Below, piece by piece: positions 1 to 7,178 of a stretch of DNA of 10,749 nucleotides. Below the pieces are notes generated by a model. That model was not told the origin of the DNA and searched no databases. It saw only the letters and a list, made by a program, of their open reading frames with translations. Source of the DNA: Burkholderiaceae bacterium (GTDB lineage Bacteria > Pseudomonadota > Gammaproteobacteria > Burkholderiales > Burkholderiaceae_D); contig JAIELO010000072.1 of the NCBI GenBank assembly GCA_019752915.1, positions 1 through 10,749 on the forward strand, given 5' to 3'. Numbering within the stretch: the stretch's first letter is position 1; each line of letters starts with the position of its first letter. A program made the position numbers and the translations under genes.

Positions 1-694
1 AATGCAGCAGCACCACCATGATCAGGAACAGCGTGAAGATCACGGTCAGCTTCAGTTGCGGCGAGCTCAGCAGGAACACCGGCAGCGCCGTGCCGATCTG
101 GAACAGAATAAACAGCAGCAGCGCGGCGGCGAAGAAGGCGCGGAAATCACGCTTGACGGTGACCATGCTGTAGAACAGTGCTTTGCCCAGCGACATGTTC
201 TGCCAGATGATCAGTGGTGCTGCCAGACAGCTGAACAGCCAGCCCAGCATATAGATTAGCGAGGCGAGGAATAAGGGGCCGCGTGATTGTTCCAGTGCCG
301 CTTCGTCCACCTCCACCTCACGGCTGGCCATGTGGATCAGGTTGCCATCGTCGAGCAAGGTCAGTACACCGAGCGCCACCAGCATCACCAGCAGATACAG
401 TGCACCCAGCCCGAGCAGGGGGCGCCGTACCGGCTGGCGGAAACCGCTGAACACCAGCTTGGGATTGGCGCGCTGGCCGTGTTCGACATCGGCACAGGCT
501 TGCAGAATGGCGACTGTGAACATCGGTGCCAGCAAGGTCGGGGCGATCGAACCGAGCAGCGGCACTGCCAGCGAGAACATGGACAGGAACATGCAGCAGA
601 AGAACAGCGCCATCAGCCCGCCTGGTTGCTTGCGGAAGAGTTGCCAGCCCTGTTGCACCCACAGCCAGCCTGTACGCATGGGCAATTTGTTCAT
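1..694 (-). CDS. BPSS1780-family multi-pass membrane protein, 3' end cut by the window edge
   Basis: The frame reads from ATG at 694 down to position 1 without a stop, giving 231 residues that begin [17 protein letters not shown]. It is very hydrophobic. Likely membrane segments lie near residues 27-62, 93-115, 140-167, 183-205 and 212-231. A short acidic extramembrane stretch sits near 116-139. The N-terminal [14 protein letters not shown] pattern and the overall layout match my recollection of the BPSS1780 family of betaproteobacterial inner-membrane proteins, whose function is unknown. An AGGA Shine-Dalgarno sequence lies 8 nt before the start. The start overlaps the thrB stop by 4 bases (ATGA, 691-694), so translation is probably coupled to thrB. 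The family is usually about 240-260 residues, so only a short C-terminus should be missing. Gene reality is very likely; the family name is moderately sure. Confidence 0.85.
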   Translation of the reverse strand, partial: MNKLPMRTGWLWVQQGWQLFRKQPGGLMALFFCCMFLSMFSLAVPLLGSIAPTLLAPMFTVAILQACADVEHGQRANPKLVFSGFRQPVRRPLLGLGALYLLVMLVALGVLTLLDDGNLIHMASREVEVDEAALEQSRGPLFLASLIYMLGWLFSCLAAPLIIWQNMSLGKALFYSMVTVKRDFRAFFAAALLLFILFQIGTALPVFLLSSPQLKLTVIFTLFLIMVVLLH

Positions 695-1650
695 CCGTGT
701 AATCCTGGTGCTGGTGTGGCGATGCGCTCCCGCAGGATGCGCTCGAAGTGGGTCGGATCGTGCGGGGTCAGCATTTCCGCCTCGCGTGGCTGGTAGAAGT
801 CATACAGACGCGACAGCCAGAAGCGCAGCGCGGCCGCGCGCAGCATTGGTTGCCATGCGGTCTGCTCGGCTTCCGTGAAGGGGCGCACCGCGTGGTAGGC
901 GTCCAGCAGGGCGCGCACCCGGGCCGTATCGAGTTTGCCGCTGGCGAGGTCGATACACCAGTCGTTGACGGTGACCGCCACATCGAACAGCCAGGTGTCG
1001 CAGCCGGCAAAATAGAAGTCGAAGAAGCCGGTCAGACGCTCGCCATCGAACATCACGTTATTGCGGAACAGGTCGGCGTGCACGGGGCCACGCTGCAGCT
1101 GGCGATAGGTGTCGCAGCCGGCAAACGCTTCCTGGAAATGCATTTCCGCGCGCAGCAGATGGGCATTGTCTTCCGACAGATACGGCAGCACGGCCGGCGT
1201 GGTGGCATTCCACCAGTCCAGTCCGCGCAGATTCGGTTGCTGCAGCGGATAATCGACAGCGGCCAGATGCATACGCGCCAGCATCGCGCCCACCGCAGCG
1301 CAATGCACCGGCTGCGGCGCCATTTGCGAGCTGCCTTCCAGTTTCGACACGATCGCGGCCGGTTTGCCGTGCAGCGCCACGATCAGTTCGCCGTCGTGGT
1401 TGGCCACCGGCGCCGGAACCAGCACGCCCCGTTCGGCCAGATGGCGCATCAGTTTCAGATAGAACGGGAGTTGCTCGAAGGAGAGATTTTCGAAAATGGT
1501 GAGCACATACTCGCCGCTTTCGGTGGTCAGGAAGAAATTACTGTTTTCGATGCCGGAGGCGATGCCCTTGAGGGCGAGCGCCGAGCCAAGAGGGAATTGT
1601 TTGATCCACTGGGAAACGTCGTCCAGCGTGACCGAGGTAAACACTGCCAT
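691..1650 (-). CDS. thrB: Homoserine kinase, APH-fold type (ThrB type II)
   Basis: This 319-residue cytoplasmic kinase phosphorylates L-homoserine with ATP to O-phosphohomoserine, the step before threonine synthase. The sequence is of the aminoglycoside-phosphotransferase fold, not the GHMP kinase fold of E. coli ThrB. The N-lobe includes the ENSNFFLTT strand near residues 35-43. The catalytic loop is HADLFRNN with H191, D193 and N198. The metal-binding Asp is D211 in GFFDFYFAG. Start choice: ATG at 1650 ([12 protein letters not shown]) fits the usual family N-terminus and length. An upstream in-frame start at 1710 would add a 20-residue Pro/Arg-rich extension not expected for the family. No strong Shine-Dalgarno sequence is seen before 1650. 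The gene lies 75 bp downstream of the DUF2782 gene and overlaps the membrane-protein gene by ATGA. A location next to polA is familiar in Burkholderiales. Confidence 0.95.
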   Translation of the reverse strand: MAVFTSVTLDDVSQWIKQFPLGSALALKGIASGIENSNFFLTTESGEYVLTIFENLSFEQLPFYLKLMRHLAERGVLVPAPVANHDGELIVALHGKPAAIVSKLEGSSQMAPQPVHCAAVGAMLARMHLAAVDYPLQQPNLRGLDWWNATTPAVLPYLSEDNAHLLRAEMHFQEAFAGCDTYRQLQRGPVHADLFRNNVMFDGERLTGFFDFYFAGCDTWLFDVAVTVNDWCIDLASGKLDTARVRALLDAYHAVRPFTEAEQTAWQPMLRAAALRFWLSRLYDFYQPREAEMLTPHDPTHFERILRERIATPAPGLHG

Positions 1651-1725
1651 GGGTATAAAGAGGTTCGGTGAGCGGTGCCGCCCGTAGGCGGCCACCGCAG
1701 GCACCCGCAATGGCGGGCGTGCGCG
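1651..1725. other. Short gap between the DUF2782 gene and thrB with a weak hairpin
   Basis: The 75-bp gap contains a small GC-rich inverted repeat, CCCGC-AATG-GCGGG, within roughly 1703-1716. No T-run follows it on either strand, so it is not a convincing intrinsic terminator. Transcription from the DUF2782 gene into thrB is probably continuous. Confidence 0.35.
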
Positions 1726-2130
1726 TTATTTCGTGGCAGGTGGCGCGCTGGTTTCGGCGGCGCCATCTTCCTCTGCCGTTTTCTTCTTTTTCTTGCCGAT
1801 ATCAAATTCCATCACCGTCCACTGCGGGCCGCGGTTGGCGCCGCCCATTGCGTCGCCGGGCAGGGCGGTGCCGGCAGGGTGATTCGGCCGCACTGTGTAA
1901 GTGCTCGGGCCGCTTTTGACGGTCGCTTCCACCACTTTGCCGCTGTTGTCACGGCGTTCCGTGATCTTGGTCTCCGGCGCCGGTTTGGACGTCACGGTGA
2001 TCGGATCGGTCGTCACTTCCTCGAGCTTTTCCAGTTTTGGTGGCGCCTGGCTAGGGGTGGACTGGGCGAACGCCGCGTGGGCGCTCAGAGTCAGGAGCAG
2101 GGCAGGCCAGAGGGTGGAAGTGCGCAGCAT
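1726..2130 (-). CDS. DUF2782 periplasmic protein of unknown function
   Basis: This is a 134-residue protein with a clear Sec signal peptide: a short basic N-terminus (MLRTS), hydrophobic core WPALLLTL, and AxA-type cleavage likely after A22 (AFA|QST). The mature part has a Pro-rich lead, then a core near residues 33-112 with alternating charged and beta-prone stretches (ITVTSK, ETKITERRDNSGKVVEATVKSG, TYTVRPN, QWTVMEFDIG). This fits DUF2782, a small proteobacterial family often found beside thrB and polA. The C-terminus is a KKKKK run followed by an acidic, Ala/Pro-rich tail. ATG at 2130 was chosen because the signal peptide begins there and AAGG lies about 9 nt upstream. A longer in-frame start at 2217 would bury the signal peptide. 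It is probably the first gene of the thrB operon. Its function is not known to me. Confidence 0.85.
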   Translation of the reverse strand: MLRTSTLWPALLLTLSAHAAFAQSTPSQAPPKLEKLEEVTTDPITVTSKPAPETKITERRDNSGKVVEATVKSGPSTYTVRPNHPAGTALPGDAMGGANRGPQWTVMEFDIGKKKKKTAEEDGAAETSAPPATK

Positions 2131-2192
2131 GATGGATCGCCTTAATCGTGGAACTGGGTGGTAAAAAACCGTCAAATTTTTATGTATGATCC

Positions 2193-2201
2193 ATTGTAAC
2201 A
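2193..2201 (-). promoter_or_regulatory. Candidate extended -10 promoter for the DUF2782-thrB operon
   Basis: Read on the minus strand this is TGTTACAAT, which is TGn followed by TACAAT, one mismatch from the sigma-70 -10 consensus. No good -35 is found 16-18 bp upstream, as is common for extended -10 promoters. A transcript starting just downstream would have a leader of about 55 nt before the ATG at 2130. This is inference from sequence only. Confidence 0.4.
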
Positions 2202-2305
2202 AACTGACACGCCGCACTGCTTCTAAAAGCTGATTTTTACGTATAGAAAGTGCTGAATTGTTTTTTTGAAAAGTGGTTGACGGGCTCAGCTACCCCCTTA
2301 AAACC

Positions 2306-2314
2306 TGCGATAAT
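2306..2314 (+). promoter_or_regulatory. Candidate extended -10 promoter for polA
   Basis: TGCGATAAT combines the TGn motif with GATAAT, one mismatch from TATAAT. It lies 46 bp before the polA ATG, giving a leader of about 40 nt. An alternative is TTGACG at 2277-2282 with TAAAAC at 2299-2304 (16-bp spacer), which has a better -35 but a poorer -10. TTGACG is 26 bp from GATAAT, too far for one promoter. Confidence 0.45.
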
Positions 2315-2360
2315 GCACGTTTATGATGCCGCAAGGCTGCTCCATCCCTTATTCGAGTCT

Positions 2361-5141
2361 ATGCAAAATACCCTGCTGTTAGTTGACGGTTCCAGTTACC
2401 TCTATCGTGCCTTCCATGCGCTGCCCGATCTGCGCAGTCCGGACGGCTACCCGACTGGCGCCATGCACGGCATGGTGAATATGCTGCGCCGACTGCGTTC
2501 CGATTATCCGGCCGCCTACATCGCCTGCGTGTTCGACGCCAAAGGCAAGACCTTCCGCGATGATATGTATCCCGAATACAAGGCCACGCGCGCCTCGATG
2601 CCGGACGATCTGCGTCTGCAGATCGAACCCATCCATGAGGTGGTGAAAGCCATGGGCTGGCCCATCCTGATGGTGGAAGGGGTGGAAGCGGATGACGTGA
2701 TCGGCACCCTGTCGGTGCAGGCTGCGCAGGCGGGCATGCAGGTGGTGGTGTCGACCGGCGACAAGGATCTGGCCCAACTGGTCAATCCGCAAGTCATGCT
2801 GATCAACACCATGACCAATGAAAAAATGGATGAGGCGGGCGTGCTGGCAAAATTCGGCGTGCCGCCCAACCGCATCATCGACTACCTGACCCTGATCGGC
2901 GACACCGTCGACAACGTGCCCGGCGTGACCAAGTGCGGCCCGAAAACGGCGCTGAAATGGCTGACCGCCTACGACAGTCTGGATGGCGTCATGGAAAACG
3001 CCGCACAGGTGAGTGGCGCGGTTGGCGAGCATCTGCGCAATGCGCTGCCATGGCTGCCGAAAGGGCGCGAACTGATTACGGTGAAGCTCGACTGCGATCT
3101 GTCGGCGCACATGGATAGCATCGCCAGTTCGCTGGTGGCGCAGCCGGAAGACAAAACCGCCCTGCAAGCCTTTTTTGCCCAGTACGGCTTCAAGACCCTG
3201 CTGCGCGAATTCGGTGGTGTTGCCGGCAGCCCGGCGTCGGCACCGGCCAGTGCACCAGCCCGTGCTGCCACGCCGGTCGCCGCTGGCGGCGCCGTGTCGG
3301 CGAATCTCGATATGTTTGGCAGCGCCCCGGAAATCAAAGCCGAATACGAAACTGTACTGACAGAAGCGCAGCTGGAGCGCTGGATCGCCCTGATTAACGC
3401 CGCACCGCTGACAGCCGTCGACACGGAAACCACCTCGCTGGAACCGATGACGGCCCAGCTGGTCGGTATTTCGCTGTCGGTGGAAGTGGGCAAAGCCTGC
3501 TACATCCCGCTGGCGCATGCCTATCCTGGCGTGCCGCAGCAACTTGACCGGGCGCAGACGCTGGAAAAACTGCGGCCATGGCTGGAAGACGCCAGCAAGG
3601 CCAAAGTCGGTCAGAACCTGAAATACGATAGCCACATCTTTGCCAATCAGGGCGTGACTTTGCGCGGCATCGCCCACGACACGCTGCTCGAATCGTATGT
3701 CTTCGAATCGCACCGCAGCCACGATATGGACGGTCTGGCGCTGCGCCACCTGAATTACACCACCATTCCTTTCGTGGATGTGTGCGGCAAAGGCGTCAAC
3801 CAGATCACCTTCGATCAGGTCGAGATCGAGCGCGCCACGGCCTACGCTGCGGAAGATGCCGACATCACCCTGCGTCTGCATCAGGCCATGATCGGCGAAG
3901 TCGAGTCGGACGAAAAACTCAATTTCATTTACCGCCAGATTGAATTGCCGACCGCCGTGGTGCTGCAGAAAATCGAACGCAACGGCGTGCAGATCGACGC
4001 CGCCCTGCTGCAACAGCAATCGGCCGAGCTCGGTGCCCGCATCATCGAACTGGAAACCAAGGCGCACGAACTGGCTGAGCAACCGTTCAATCTCGGTTCG
4101 CCGAAACAGATCGGTGAAATCTTCTTCGAGAAGCTGAAACTGCCGGTGGTGAAAAAGACCCCGAGCGGCGCGCCTTCGACGGACGAGGAAGTTCTGCAGA
4201 AGCTGGCTGAAGACTACCCGCTGCCGAAAGTGCTGCTGGAATACCGCAGCCTGTCCAAGCTGAAATCGACCTATACCGACAAACTGCCGAAGGGCATCAA
4301 CACCAGTACCGGCCGGGTGCATACCAACTACGCGCAGGCGGTGGCCGTCACGGGTCGTCTGGCGTCGAACGACCCTAATCTGCAGAATATTCCGGTGCGT
4401 ACCAAGGAAGGTCGCCGCATTCGCGAAGCGTTTGTCGCCCCGGCCGGCAGCCACATTGTCTCGGCTGACTACTCGCAGATCGAACTGCGCATCATGGCGC
4501 ACATCTCCGGCGATGAAGCCATGCTGCGTGCCTTTGCCGAAGGCGTCGATATTCACCGCGCCACCGCAGCGGAAATTTTCAGCGTCGCGGCCGATCAGGT
4601 TGATAGCGAACAGCGCCGCTACGCCAAGGTGATTAACTTCGGCCTGATCTACGGCATGAGCGCCTTCGGGCTGGCCGGCAATCTCGGCATCGAACGGGGC
4701 GCGGCGCAGAACTATATTGACCGTTACTTTGCCCGCTTTGCCGGCGTCAAGCAGTATATGGACGACACGCGCCTGCAGGCCAAGGCACGCGGTTACGTGG
4801 AAACCGTGTTCGGCCGGCGCCTGTGGCTGCCCGAGATCAACTCGCCGAACGGCCCGCGCCGTCAGGGTGCGGAACGGGCAGCGATCAATGCGCCGATGCA
4901 GGGTACGGCAGCCGATCTGATCAAGCTGGCCATGGTGGCCGTGCAGAACTGGCTGGAAGCTGAGGCGCTGCAGACGCGCATGATCATGCAGGTACACGAC
5001 GAACTGGTGCTGGAAGTGCCGGACGCGGAACTGGCGCTGGTCAAAGAGATGCTGCCGAAGCTGATGGCCGGCGTGGCCGAATTGAAAGTGCCACTGACGG
5101 CGGAAGTCGGCGTGGGCAACAACTGGGAAGAAGCACACTAG
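2361..5141 (+). CDS. polA: DNA polymerase I with 5'-3' exonuclease, proofreading and polymerase domains
   Basis: This 926-residue protein, close to E. coli Pol I in length, fills gaps and removes primers in replication and excision repair. The 5'-3' exonuclease domain (about 1-290) begins LLLVDGSSYLYRAFHAL with metal ligand D9 and includes VEADDVIG and STGDKDLAQLV. An Ala/Pro-rich linker follows. The 3'-5' exonuclease domain keeps all expected residues: D354 and E356 (DTET), D423 (NLKYD), Y495 and D499 (YAAED). The polymerase domain has motif A (SADYSQIELR, D703), the finger helix RRYAKVINFGLIYG (R752, K756, F760, Y764) and motif C (VHDELVLEV, D880). Proofreading therefore looks active, unlike Taq polymerase. 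ATG at 2361 was chosen because homologues begin just before LLLVDGSS. In-frame starts at 2250 and 2313 lie upstream of or within the likely promoter. No strong Shine-Dalgarno sequence is visible. Confidence 0.98.
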   Translation: MQNTLLLVDGSSYLYRAFHALPDLRSPDGYPTGAMHGMVNMLRRLRSDYPAAYIACVFDAKGKTFRDDMYPEYKATRASMPDDLRLQIEPIHEVVKAMGWPILMVEGVEADDVIGTLSVQAAQAGMQVVVSTGDKDLAQLVNPQVMLINTMTNEKMDEAGVLAKFGVPPNRIIDYLTLIGDTVDNVPGVTKCGPKTALKWLTAYDSLDGVMENAAQVSGAVGEHLRNALPWLPKGRELITVKLDCDLSAHMDSIASSLVAQPEDKTALQAFFAQYGFKTLLREFGGVAGSPASAPASAPARAATPVAAGGAVSANLDMFGSAPEIKAEYETVLTEAQLERWIALINAAPLTAVDTETTSLEPMTAQLVGISLSVEVGKACYIPLAHAYPGVPQQLDRAQTLEKLRPWLEDASKAKVGQNLKYDSHIFANQGVTLRGIAHDTLLESYVFESHRSHDMDGLALRHLNYTTIPFVDVCGKGVNQITFDQVEIERATAYAAEDADITLRLHQAMIGEVESDEKLNFIYRQIELPTAVVLQKIERNGVQIDAALLQQQSAELGARIIELETKAHELAEQPFNLGSPKQIGEIFFEKLKLPVVKKTPSGAPSTDEEVLQKLAEDYPLPKVLLEYRSLSKLKSTYTDKLPKGINTSTGRVHTNYAQAVAVTGRLASNDPNLQNIPVRTKEGRRIREAFVAPAGSHIVSADYSQIELRIMAHISGDEAMLRAFAEGVDIHRATAAEIFSVAADQVDSEQRRYAKVINFGLIYGMSAFGLAGNLGIERGAAQNYIDRYFARFAGVKQYMDDTRLQAKARGYVETVFGRRLWLPEINSPNGPRRQGAERAAINAPMQGTAADLIKLAMVAVQNWLEAEALQTRMIMQVHDELVLEVPDAELALVKEMLPKLMAGVAELKVPLTAEVGVGNNWEEAH

Positions 5142-5198
5142 GCGCACTGGCAGCCGTCACATGAGGGCGAGGCGCCGATCAATCTGGGAGAGCAAGGC

Positions 5199-6086
5199 AT
5201 GGATGATTTACAGCGGGATGCAGAGAGTTTGTTGCCAAAGACTGGCCTGTCGGACGGCATAGCGCGGCGCGATTTCATCAAAGTGGCACTGGGTACGGGC
5301 TTCGCTGCGGCGGCCATGCCGGTGGTGGCGCAGAACGTCATCACTACTGATAGCACTGGCCTGATTGCGGGCACCATCGACGTCGAAGTCGACGGGCAGC
5401 GCGTGCCGGTGTACCGCGCCCAGCCGGAAGGCAAGTTGAACCCGCCCGTGATACTGGTGGTGTCGGAAATTTTCGGCGTGCATGAACATATCGCCGACGT
5501 GGCGCGCCGCTTTGCCAAACTCGGCTACATGGCGCTGGCGCCGGATCTGTTTGTGCGCCAGGGTGATCCGCAGAAAGTTGCCACGATTGCCGAACTGCAG
5601 CGCGACATCATTTCGCGCACGCCGGACGCGCAAGTGATGGCCGATCTGGATGCGGTCGTCGCGTGGGCAGCGGCTCACGGTGGCAATACCGGCAAACTGG
5701 GGATTACCGGTTTCTGCTGGGGTGGCCGGATCACCTGGCTGTACGCCGCCCACAATCCGCAGATCAAAGCAGGCGTTGCGTGGTATGGCCGGCTGGTGGG
5801 AACCAGCAGTGCCATGACTCCCAGGCAAGCTATCGATATCGCTGGATCTCTGAAAGCGCCCGTGCTGGGGCTGTATGGTCTGAAAGACGGCGGCATTCCG
5901 CAAGACAGCATCGCCGCCATGCAGGCAGCACTGGCCAAAGGCAGTAGCGGCGCGCAGTTCGTGATCTATCCGGACTCCGGCCACGCCTTCCATGCCGACT
6001 ACCGTCCTAGCTATGTGCAGGCCGATGCGCGCGACGGCTGGCAGCGTCTGCAGAGCTGGTTCAAACAGCACGGCGTCGCACCCTAA
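5199..6086 (+). CDS. Dienelactone hydrolase family protein with Tat signal
   Basis: This is a 295-residue alpha/beta hydrolase of the dienelactone hydrolase (carboxymethylenebutenolidase-like) family. The N-terminus carries a twin-arginine signal, RRDFIK at residues 23-28, followed by the hydrophobic stretch VALGTGFAAAAMPVVA, so export to the periplasm is likely. The hydrolase domain (about 55-293) shows the family active site: E90 (SEIFGVHEH), nucleophile C173 (GFCWGG), D230 (LKDGG) and H262 (SGHAFH). The Cys nucleophile is the mark of this family. The natural substrate cannot be read from sequence; no chlorocatechol or aromatic-degradation genes lie nearby, so a general esterase or lactonase role is as likely as dienelactone hydrolysis. 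GGGAG (5186-5190) sits 8 nt before the ATG and supports this start. It follows polA by 57 bp and could be co-transcribed. Confidence 0.92.
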   Translation: MDDLQRDAESLLPKTGLSDGIARRDFIKVALGTGFAAAAMPVVAQNVITTDSTGLIAGTIDVEVDGQRVPVYRAQPEGKLNPPVILVVSEIFGVHEHIADVARRFAKLGYMALAPDLFVRQGDPQKVATIAELQRDIISRTPDAQVMADLDAVVAWAAAHGGNTGKLGITGFCWGGRITWLYAAHNPQIKAGVAWYGRLVGTSSAMTPRQAIDIAGSLKAPVLGLYGLKDGGIPQDSIAAMQAALAKGSSGAQFVIYPDSGHAFHADYRPSYVQADARDGWQRLQSWFKQHGVAP

Positions 6087-6222
6087 GCGTGCCGCGCAAG
6101 GTCGCCGAACAGGGCGCTGGCCGCTAGTGCAAGGCGGCGCCGGTTCGGCGTGGATGGCTGAAAAAGCGTCGATTTAGGCAGAATTGCAGGCTGGGCGTTA
6201 AAATAACGCCCCCGACCGGCAT
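6087..6222. other. Gap between the hydrolase and ZIP genes
   Basis: No convincing reading frame is seen here. The only clear structure is the perfect inverted repeat at 6193-6211, listed separately. No T-run terminator for the hydrolase gene is visible. Confidence 0.5.
6193..6211 (+). promoter_or_regulatory. Perfect palindrome overlapping a TAAAAT -10-like box before the ZIP gene
   Basis: GGGCGTTA-AAA-TAACGCCC has 8-bp arms and a 3-nt centre. TAAAAT at 6199-6204 is one mismatch from the sigma-70 -10 consensus, and no good -35 is found at standard spacing. Because the palindrome covers the -10, it could be an operator. It could also fold as an RNA hairpin. No T-run follows on either strand, so a plain intrinsic terminator is unlikely. 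The role is inferred only from position. Confidence 0.4.
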
Positions 6223-6258
6223 TTGACGGCGGCATCCCTGCAAAAAAGAGGCGATAAC

Positions 6259-7032
6259 ATCGATCCCGTACTGATATCCATCCTGTTAGCCACCACCGTG
6301 GCCGGCGTCGTCAGCATTTCTGCTGCCGCGCTGTTTTCGTTCACCCTGCTGTCGAAAGTAGTGGAACGGATGGTCAGCCTGTCGGTCGGCATCATGCTCT
6401 CGACCTCGCTGCTGCACGCCTTGCCGGAAGCGTTCGAATCGCAGGCCAGCGCGCGCAGCCTGTTTGCCACCCTGCTGGCCGGGCTGCTGGCGTTCTTCCT
6501 GCTGGAAAAGCTGGCGATCCTGCGCCACTCGCATCACCACGAAGGCGACGGCCACCACCATCACCACGGTCACGACAAACACGAAGCGGGCAAAGCCGGC
6601 TGGATGATACTGGTGGGCGACGGCATGCACAACTTCACCGACGGCATCTTGATCGCCGCCGCTTTCCTTGCCAATCCGGAACTGGGGCTAGTGACGGGCG
6701 TCGCGATTGTCGCCCACGAAATCCCGCAGGAAATTGGCGACTTCATCGTGCTCCTGAATGCCGGCTTCTCGCGCACCCGCGCCTACGTCTACAACCTGCT
6801 GTGCAGTCTGCTGTCGATCGCCGGCGGCCTGCTTGGCTACTACACGCTGGACCGCGCCAGCGGCCTGATCCCGTATGTACTGGTGTTTGCCTCCTCCGGC
6901 TTCATCTACATCGCCGTCAGCGACCTGATGCCGCAGATGCAGCGTCGCGCCACGCTGCGCGAAAGCGTCCCGCAAGTGCTGCTGATCGGCCTCGGCGTCC
7001 TGATCGTCCTCTGGCTCACCCACGGCCACTAA
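6259..7032 (+). CDS. ZIP family divalent metal transporter, apparently without an ATG start
   Basis: This inner-membrane transporter probably imports zinc or similar divalent cations. Translated from 6259 it has 257 residues and about eight hydrophobic segments. A histidine-rich cytoplasmic loop (HHHEGDGHHHHHGHDKHE) lies at about residues 92-109. TM4 has the signature GDGMHNFTDG (H124, N125, D128) and TM5 has VAHEIPQEIGDF (H153, E154, E158), the metal-pathway residues of ZIP proteins. Start: there is no ATG near the N-terminus. AGAGG at 6247-6251 lies 7 nt before an in-frame ATC (6259), which would give (M)DPVLISILLATT, a natural ZIP N-terminus. The alternative is TTG at 6223, adding 12 hydrophilic residues but lacking a Shine-Dalgarno sequence. 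Coding is certain; the exact start is not. It converges with the sulfurtransferase gene. Confidence 0.9.
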   Translation: MDPVLISILLATTVAGVVSISAAALFSFTLLSKVVERMVSLSVGIMLSTSLLHALPEAFESQASARSLFATLLAGLLAFFLLEKLAILRHSHHHEGDGHHHHHGHDKHEAGKAGWMILVGDGMHNFTDGILIAAAFLANPELGLVTGVAIVAHEIPQEIGDFIVLLNAGFSRTRAYVYNLLCSLLSIAGGLLGYYTLDRASGLIPYVLVFASSGFIYIAVSDLMPQMQRRATLRESVPQVLLIGLGVLIVLWLTHGH

Positions 7033-7034
7033 TC

Positions 7035-7069
7035 AACCGGGGTCAGATCCGACATCCGGACACGGGCTG
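7035..7069 (+). repeat. REP-like repeat, copy 1 (direct)
   Basis: Begins AACCGGGGTCAGATCCGACA. The 35 bp here recur at 7076-7110 with three mismatches (7056/7097, 7058/7099, 7065/7106), a period of 41 bp. The 23 bp at 7037-7059 recur exactly, inverted, at 7145-7167. The core GTCAGATCCGAC is itself a palindrome but for one A/C mismatch, as in REP-type elements. It starts 3 bp after the ZIP stop codon. Confidence 0.85.
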
Positions 7070-7075
7070 TGCCTT

Positions 7076-7110
7076 AACCGGGGTCAGATCCGACATTCAG
7101 ACACGAGCTG
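7076..7110 (+). repeat. REP-like repeat, copy 2 (direct)
   Basis: Second direct copy, 32 of 35 bp identical to copy 1. Its first 19 shared bases (7078-7096) are an exact reverse complement of 7149-7167, so it competes with copy 1 for pairing with copy 3. Confidence 0.85.
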
Positions 7111-7144
7111 AACCGATTCCCGTCCATTACAGCAGAGTTTGTGA

Positions 7145-7167
7145 CCGGATGTCGGATCTGACCCCGG
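7145..7167 (-). repeat. REP-like repeat, copy 3 (inverted)
   Basis: The exact reverse complement of 7037-7059 over 23 bp. It ends 11 bp from the sulfurtransferase stop codon. Together with copy 1 it brackets an 85-nt loop containing copy 2, so RNA from either converging gene could form a long hairpin here. No transposase gene is in the window. Confidence 0.85.
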
Positions 7168-7178
7168 GTTGCGGGTTG

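Noticed and set aside
287..796. Plus-strand frames of 169 and 182 codons near the left edge
   Set aside because: They lie opposite the hydrophobic membrane-protein gene, which runs off the edge but has a good start, ribosome-binding site and thrB overlap.
748..1671. A 307-codon plus-strand frame opposite thrB
   Set aside because: It is antisense to a well-recognised kinase with intact motifs; the translation has no family character.
2277..2314. TTGACG paired with GATAAT as one promoter
   Set aside because: The spacer is 26 bp, too long for sigma-70; each was considered with other partners instead.
2379..5147. A 922-codon open frame on the minus strand, antisense to nearly all of polA
   Set aside because: The translation is rich in His, Gln and Arg without domains. 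It mirrors the codon-position bias of polA, whose own motifs are fully conserved. Long antisense frames are expected in GC-rich genomes.
5208..6071. A 287-codon minus-strand frame opposite the dienelactone hydrolase gene
   Set aside because: It is an antisense shadow of a gene with a complete active site and Tat signal.
7033..7178. CRISPR array or insertion-sequence remnant
   Set aside because: Only three copies exist, one inverted, with a 41-bp direct period and no regular spacers. No transposase fragment is seen. REP-like repeats fit better.
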